NCBI GenBank assembly: GCA_035693145.1
Contig: DASSHA010000016.1
Coordinates: 1 to 8,666, forward strand
Source: DASSHA01 sp035693145
Lineage (GTDB): Bacteria; Chloroflexota; Limnocylindria; Limnocylindrales; CSP1-4
Reading direction: 5' to 3'
Length of the DNA stretch: 8,666 nt
Position 1 is the first letter of the stretch, and each line of letters starts with the position of its first letter. The notes beneath the pieces were generated by a model that made no database searches, was not told the DNA's origin, and saw only the letters and a list, made by a program, of their open reading frames with translations. Made by a program: the position numbers and the translations under genes. Shown here in pieces: positions 5,897 to 8,666 of the stretch.

Positions 5897-6670
5897 GTGC
5901 CGATCCTCGTCGGGACGTCGGGCTGGCAGTACCGCCACTGGCGTGAGCGGTTCTATCCGCGTGGCGTCGCGCAAACGCGCTGGTTCGAGTGGTACGCGGA
6001 GCGATTCGACACGGTCGAGCTGAACGTGACGTTCTACCGGCAACCGTCCAACGAGACGTTCGAGGGCTGGGCGCGCCGGGCACCCGAAGGCTTCCTCTTC
6101 GCGGCCAAGACGAGCCGCTTCCTCACCCACATCCGGCGCCTCCAGGAACCCGATCAGTCCGTCCAGCGGTTCCTCGATGGAGCGTGCCGGCTCGGACGGC
6201 ACCTGGGACCCGTCCTCGTCCAGCTCCCGCCCGACCTCGAGGCCGAACCCGGGCGGCTCGACGACACGCTCTCGCTGTTTCCCAGCGACGTCCGCGTGGC
6301 GTTCGAGCCGCGGCACCGGTCATGGTTCCGCGACGACGTGCGCAAGGTGCTCGAGCGCCACGGCGCCGCACTGTGCTGGGCGGACCGACGCGGCTGGCTG
6401 AACCCGCCCTGGCGGACCGCGTCATGGGGCTACGTCCGGTTCCACGGCGGCCGCGCGGCGCCGCGGCCCTGCTACGGCGACCGGGCCCTCGAGAGCGCCG
6501 TCGAGCTCGTCGCAGACACGTGGCGCGAGAACGAGGACGTCTTCGTCTACTTCAACAACGACCACCGCGCCTGCGCGCTCGCCAACGCGGCAACGTTCGC
6601 GAGGATCGCCGAGCGGCGCGGCCGCGTCGTCAGCCGGACGCCGGACCCCCGCTCGATCGCGGTGGGCTGA
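5897..6670 (+). CDS. DUF72 (YecE-like) family protein
   Basis: This 257-residue protein is a clear DUF72 member, a TIM-barrel-like family of unknown biochemical role related by fold to endonuclease IV-type barrels. It shows the family landmarks in order: VGTSGWQYRHWRERFYP (5-21), the ELNVTFYR strand (41-48), AAKTSRFLTHIRRL (69-82), LGPVLVQLPP (103-112), VAFEPRHRSW (134-143), YVRFHG (179-184) and VYFNNDHRACALANA (217-231). Several acidic, histidine and arginine residues here are the ones usually conserved in the barrel mouth. The GTG at 5897 is preferred because family members begin a few residues before the GTSGW motif. An in-frame GTG at 5828 would add 23 Arg/Ala-rich residues without family similarity. 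Neither has a Shine-Dalgarno; a GATGGT box six bases before 5897 weakly resembles the leaderless arrangement seen elsewhere here. Its 3' end overlaps the converging gene by 41 bases. No signal peptide or membrane segment. Confidence 0.9.
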   Translation: MPILVGTSGWQYRHWRERFYPRGVAQTRWFEWYAERFDTVELNVTFYRQPSNETFEGWARRAPEGFLFAAKTSRFLTHIRRLQEPDQSVQRFLDGACRLGRHLGPVLVQLPPDLEAEPGRLDDTLSLFPSDVRVAFEPRHRSWFRDDVRKVLERHGAALCWADRRGWLNPPWRTASWGYVRFHGGRAAPRPCYGDRALESAVELVADTWRENEDVFVYFNNDHRACALANAATFARIAERRGRVVSRTPDPRSIAVG

Positions 6671-7646
6671 CAGCCGCTTCGGGGCCGCGGACGCCGGCGG
6701 CCCAGCCGAGTCGCAGGACCGCGATCGCGCCGCCGGCCGACGTCACGATGAGGATTCCCGCGTGGGCCAGGAGTGCGAGCGCGAATGCCTGACCCGCCGG
6801 AATGCCGAAGGTCTGCCCGACAGAGACCGCCGCAAGCTCGAACGTCCCGAGATAGCCCGGCGCGGAGGGGATCGCCGTCGCGAGCGCGACCCCGGACGAG
6901 AGGAACGCCGCCTCCCCGATCGTCAGCTCGACGCCGACGGCCTGGCCCGCCGCAGCGAACGCGAGGACCGACATCGACCAGGCGAGGAGCGTCAGCACGA
7001 CCGCGGCGCCCACCGTTCGCGGGTTCGCGGCGACGGCGAGGCCGCCGCGCAGCCGCGACCCGAGCGAGACGATCGTGGGCCAGCGCTCGACACGAGCGAG
7101 CACGCGGTCCGCGAACGGGAGTCGATGGGCGACGATCCCGACGGCCAGCCCGACGACGAGCGCGGCGCTCACGGCGAGCCCAACGAGCACCGCGTTCGCG
7201 ACGACGCCTCTGACATGGAGGACGAGGATCGCGGCACTCGCGATGAGGACGACGGCCGTCGTGTCGATGACGCGCTCGACGACGACCGTGCCGAGGGCCG
7301 TGGTTCGGCTGATCCCCTCACGATCGCCGAGGTAGTGGCTCCGCACCAGCTCGCCGAGGCGCGCCGGGAGCACGTTGTTGGCGAGGTATCCGACGAGCAG
7401 GTAGCCGAGCATCCGCGGGTAGGCGATCCGGCGGATCGGCGCGAGGAGGCGCTGCCACCGAACGGCCCGCAGGGAGACGTCGAGGATGCTGAAGCCGAGC
7501 ATCGCCGCGATCCAGCCCGGCGCCGCTGAACGCAGGACGTCGGCGGTCCTCCCGAGGTCGACGCCCTGGATCGCGATCCCGAGCGCGACGACGGAGATGA
7601 CGACCCCGACGACCGCGCGAATCGCCGGGCTCGAGGCGAACCTCAC
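6630..7646 (-). CDS. UPF0104 / lysylphosphatidylglycerol-synthase-TM-like integral membrane protein (AglD-like, putative flippase)
   Basis: This 338-residue protein is almost entirely hydrophobic, with about seven or eight membrane segments, for example near 10-28, 44-62, 78-95, 121-145, 149-173, 212-236, 245-262 and 284-314. It carries the signature residues of the UPF0104/AglD family: NNVLPARLGELVRSHYL (90-106), VVVERVIDTTAVV (121-133) and AIPSAPGYLGTFE (258-270). The family shares its membrane domain with MprF, where it moves lysyl-phosphatidylglycerol across the membrane; many members sit beside glycosyltransferases and are thought to handle lipid-linked sugars. The GTG at 7646 is chosen because it overlaps the TGA of the upstream glycosyltransferase as GTGA and puts the first helix at the N-terminus. 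The frame is open further upstream but there it would only read the glycosyltransferase gene out of frame. The C-terminal tail (320-338) is Pro/Ser/Gly-rich. Lipid substrate unknown. Confidence 0.88.
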   Translation of the reverse strand: MRFASSPAIRAVVGVVISVVALGIAIQGVDLGRTADVLRSAAPGWIAAMLGFSILDVSLRAVRWQRLLAPIRRIAYPRMLGYLLVGYLANNVLPARLGELVRSHYLGDREGISRTTALGTVVVERVIDTTAVVLIASAAILVLHVRGVVANAVLVGLAVSAALVVGLAVGIVAHRLPFADRVLARVERWPTIVSLGSRLRGGLAVAANPRTVGAAVVLTLLAWSMSVLAFAAAGQAVGVELTIGEAAFLSSGVALATAIPSAPGYLGTFELAAVSVGQTFGIPAGQAFALALLAHAGILIVTSAGGAIAVLRLGWAAGVRGPEAAVSPPRSSGGPASG

Positions 7647-8446
7647 GGTCCGGTCGTCGGTCCGTGCTGTGAGGCCGCCGCGCGGCGTCGCGCGATCAGC
7701 TTCCGGGATGGCCGGACGCGGAGGCGGTGGAGGAGGTACCGGGCGACGACGCGGAGGGTCGACAGGCCGTAGACGACGCTTCGACGGAAGCCGACCGAGC
7801 TCGCCTCTTCGAAGTAGCGCGTCGGCACGGCGATCTCGCCGATCCGGCCGCGCATCCCGGCAGCCACGACCTGGGCGATGAGCTCCTGGTCGAAGACGAA
7901 GTCGTTCGAGTTGAGGTGGTAGGGGATCGTCTCGAGCAGGTGCCGGCTGTAGGCGCGAAGGCCGGTGTGGTACTCGGACAGGCGGAGCCCGAACGCGACG
8001 TTCTCGAGCATCGTCAGGAAGCGGTTCGAGACGAACTTCCAGCGCGGCATTCCGCCGGCGAGCGGGTCGCCGAGAAACCGGCTGCCGAGCATGAGATCGC
8101 GCTCGCCGGCGAGGATCGGCGCGATCAGCGCGGGGATCCGCGTCGCGTCGTACTGATAGTCGGGGTGGAGCATGACGACGACGTCGCACGGATCCGCGAG
8201 CGCGCGGTCATAGCAGGTCTTCTGATTGCCACCGTAGCCCAGGTTCTGGCGATGGACGACGACGTCGAGCCCCAGCCGCTTGGCGATCGCGACGGTTTCG
8301 TCTCGAGAGACGTCGTCGACGAGGATGATCCGGTCGACGAGGTCGTGCGGGATGTCGGCGTACGTCCGCTCGAGCGTCTGCGCCGCGTTGTAGGCGGGCA
8401 TGACGACGACCACCTTCGGCGCGAGCTGCGGCTGGGCGTCCACCAC
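7643..8446 (-). CDS. family 2 glycosyltransferase, polyprenyl-phosphate sugar synthase-like
   Basis: This 267-residue protein is a GT-A fold family 2 transferase. Visible motifs are VVVVMPAYNAAQTLERT (12-28), the nucleotide-sugar site IILVDDVSRDET (40-51), VVHRQNLGYGGNQKT (63-77), the metal-site region VVMLHPDYQYDA (90-101), GSRFLGDPLAGGMPRWK (121-137), SEYHTGLRAYSR (157-168) and NDFVFDQELIAQ (181-192). The usual DxD is replaced by LHPDYQY, seen in a known dolichyl/undecaprenyl-phosphate subgroup. There is no C-terminal membrane helix; a basic tail (241-256) may touch the membrane. It probably transfers a sugar to a polyprenyl phosphate or other lipid carrier at the cytoplasmic face. The GTG at 8446 is preferred: the fold starts at residue 11 and a TACCCT box lies five bases upstream. 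Its stop overlaps the membrane-protein start by four bases, so the two are translated together and likely act in one lipid-linked sugar pathway. Donor and acceptor are not readable from sequence. Confidence 0.92.
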   Translation of the reverse strand: MVDAQPQLAPKVVVVMPAYNAAQTLERTYADIPHDLVDRIILVDDVSRDETVAIAKRLGLDVVVHRQNLGYGGNQKTCYDRALADPCDVVVMLHPDYQYDATRIPALIAPILAGERDLMLGSRFLGDPLAGGMPRWKFVSNRFLTMLENVAFGLRLSEYHTGLRAYSRHLLETIPYHLNSNDFVFDQELIAQVVAAGMRGRIGEIAVPTRYFEEASSVGFRRSVVYGLSTLRVVARYLLHRLRVRPSRKLIARRRAAASQHGPTTGP

Positions 8447-8451
8447 TGCGC

Positions 8452-8457
8452 AGGGTA
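8452..8457 (-). promoter_or_regulatory. -10 box of a probable leaderless promoter for the glycosyltransferase
   Basis: On the minus strand TACCCT ends five bases before the GTG at 8446, and a CTGATG hexamer 17 bases further upstream resembles a -35 box (three consecutive consensus bases, TGA). There is no Shine-Dalgarno before the GTG. Transcription would start at the initiation codon, as proposed for the transporter ATPase gene. Confidence 0.5.
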
Positions 8458-8512
8458 GCGGGTTGGTCGCGGAGCATCAGGGGCACGAACGGGCGGCGCG
8501 GCGTGGGACGTT

Positions 8513-8543
8513 CGGTGAGCACGCGACGCCCTCACGCTCACCG
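8513..8543. other. inverted repeat upstream of the glycosyltransferase
   Basis: CGGTGAGC (8513-8520) is a perfect reverse complement of GCTCACCG (8536-8543), with a 15-base loop. It lies about 70 bases upstream of the glycosyltransferase start and could be an operator or the end of a neighbouring transcript entering from the right. Confidence 0.35.
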
Positions 8544-8588
8544 CTCCGTTCACTCGTCCGAGTGCCGCTCCGTTCGCTCGTCAGAGCC
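8541..8588. repeat. imperfect 24-base tandem repeat, two copies
   Basis: CCGCTCCGTTCACTCGTC (8541-8558) recurs as CCGCTCCGTTCGCTCGTC (8565-8582), one mismatch in 18 and about 20 of 24 over the full unit. Between the cores sits a dyad, CACTCG-TC-CGAGTG (8551-8564). Two copies only, so it is not a CRISPR array. Confidence 0.6.
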
Positions 8589-8666
8589 ACGTGTTTCGCG
8601 GCCGGGCCGGCTGTTGCCTCGGCGCGCTGCCGCGATCGCGCCGTGTCGGTCAAGACGCTGTCCCGG
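8589..8666. other. right edge, no supported gene
   Basis: Minus-strand frames are open to the window edge, the longest ending at a TGA at 8477-8479. Their translations are Arg/Ser/Glu-rich, partly encoded by the tandem repeat, with weaker third-position GC bias than the real genes. A GTG at 8643 on the plus strand could begin a gene, but only eight codons are visible. Nothing can be called. Confidence 0.4.

Noticed and set aside
4746..6083. 445-codon open frame on the minus strand opposite the binding protein and spacer
   Set aside because: Its Arg-rich translation has no domain features, and the opposite strand has a lipoprotein with all expected motifs, promoter and ribosome-binding site.
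7647..8189. In-frame upstream extension of the flippase-like gene to 519 residues
   Set aside because: The extension overlaps the glycosyltransferase out of frame and is Arg/Pro-rich; the GTG at 7646 gives the classic GTGA overlap and a normal family length.
7727..8458. 243-codon plus-strand open frame opposite the glycosyltransferase
   Set aside because: It is Asp/Arg/Val-rich, typical of antisense frames in GC-rich DNA, while the minus strand has all GT2 motifs.
8541..8588. Possible CRISPR repeats
   Set aside because: There are only two adjacent imperfect copies with no spacer of typical length and no cas genes.
8477..8665. Partial minus-strand gene entering from the right edge
   Set aside because: The frame is open for 62 codons but is low-complexity, repeat-derived and has weaker third-position GC bias than the real genes here.

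Overview
This is a GC-rich bacterial window, about 70% by eye, with many GTG starts, dense same-strand gene packing and strongly G/C-biased third codon positions. An F420-type luciferase-like oxidoreductase, an actinobacterial-style Ser/Gly/Ala lipoprotein linker and TANNNT boxes abutting start codons all fit a high-GC Chloroflexota lineage (Limnocylindria/Ellin6529-like) or a deep actinobacterium. This placement is inference; no marker gene is present.

Left part, plus strand (1-1682): the 3' part of a RimJ/RimL-type GNAT acetyltransferase, then a 92-residue helical protein I do not recognise, then an LLM-class, probably F420-dependent, oxidoreductase. Gaps of 5 and 13 bases suggest one transcription unit.

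Centre, plus strand (1853-5594): a complete osmoprotectant (glycine betaine/choline/carnitine class) ABC importer. An OpuCA/ProV-type ATPase with a CBS tail is followed after 3 bases by one permease and, with a 4-base overlap, by a second permease. After a 146-base gap holding a strong hairpin and an extended -10 promoter comes a substrate-binding lipoprotein with a good Shine-Dalgarno. The binding protein is closed by a 13-bp GC hairpin. The ATPase gene lacks a Shine-Dalgarno and has a TACCTT box six bases before its ATG, consistent with a leaderless mRNA.

Right part: after a 302-base gene-free spacer with a perfect 12-bp palindrome lies a DUF72 (YecE-like) gene on the plus strand. Its 3' end overlaps by 41 bases the 3' end of a minus-strand pair: a family 2 glycosyltransferase of the polyprenyl-phosphate sugar type, then a UPF0104/AglD-like multi-pass flippase-like protein translationally coupled to it (GTGA overlap). 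These two may make and move a lipid-linked sugar. The last 220 bases hold a probable promoter for this pair, an inverted repeat and an imperfect 24-base tandem repeat, but no supported gene.

The genes are mostly familiar families. I see no phage, transposon, CRISPR or defence module and no convincing undescribed multi-gene system. The more interesting points are the leaderless-type starts, the separately controlled binding protein with an altered ligand-site segment, structured spacers around the importer, the unassigned small protein and the tail-to-tail overlap.
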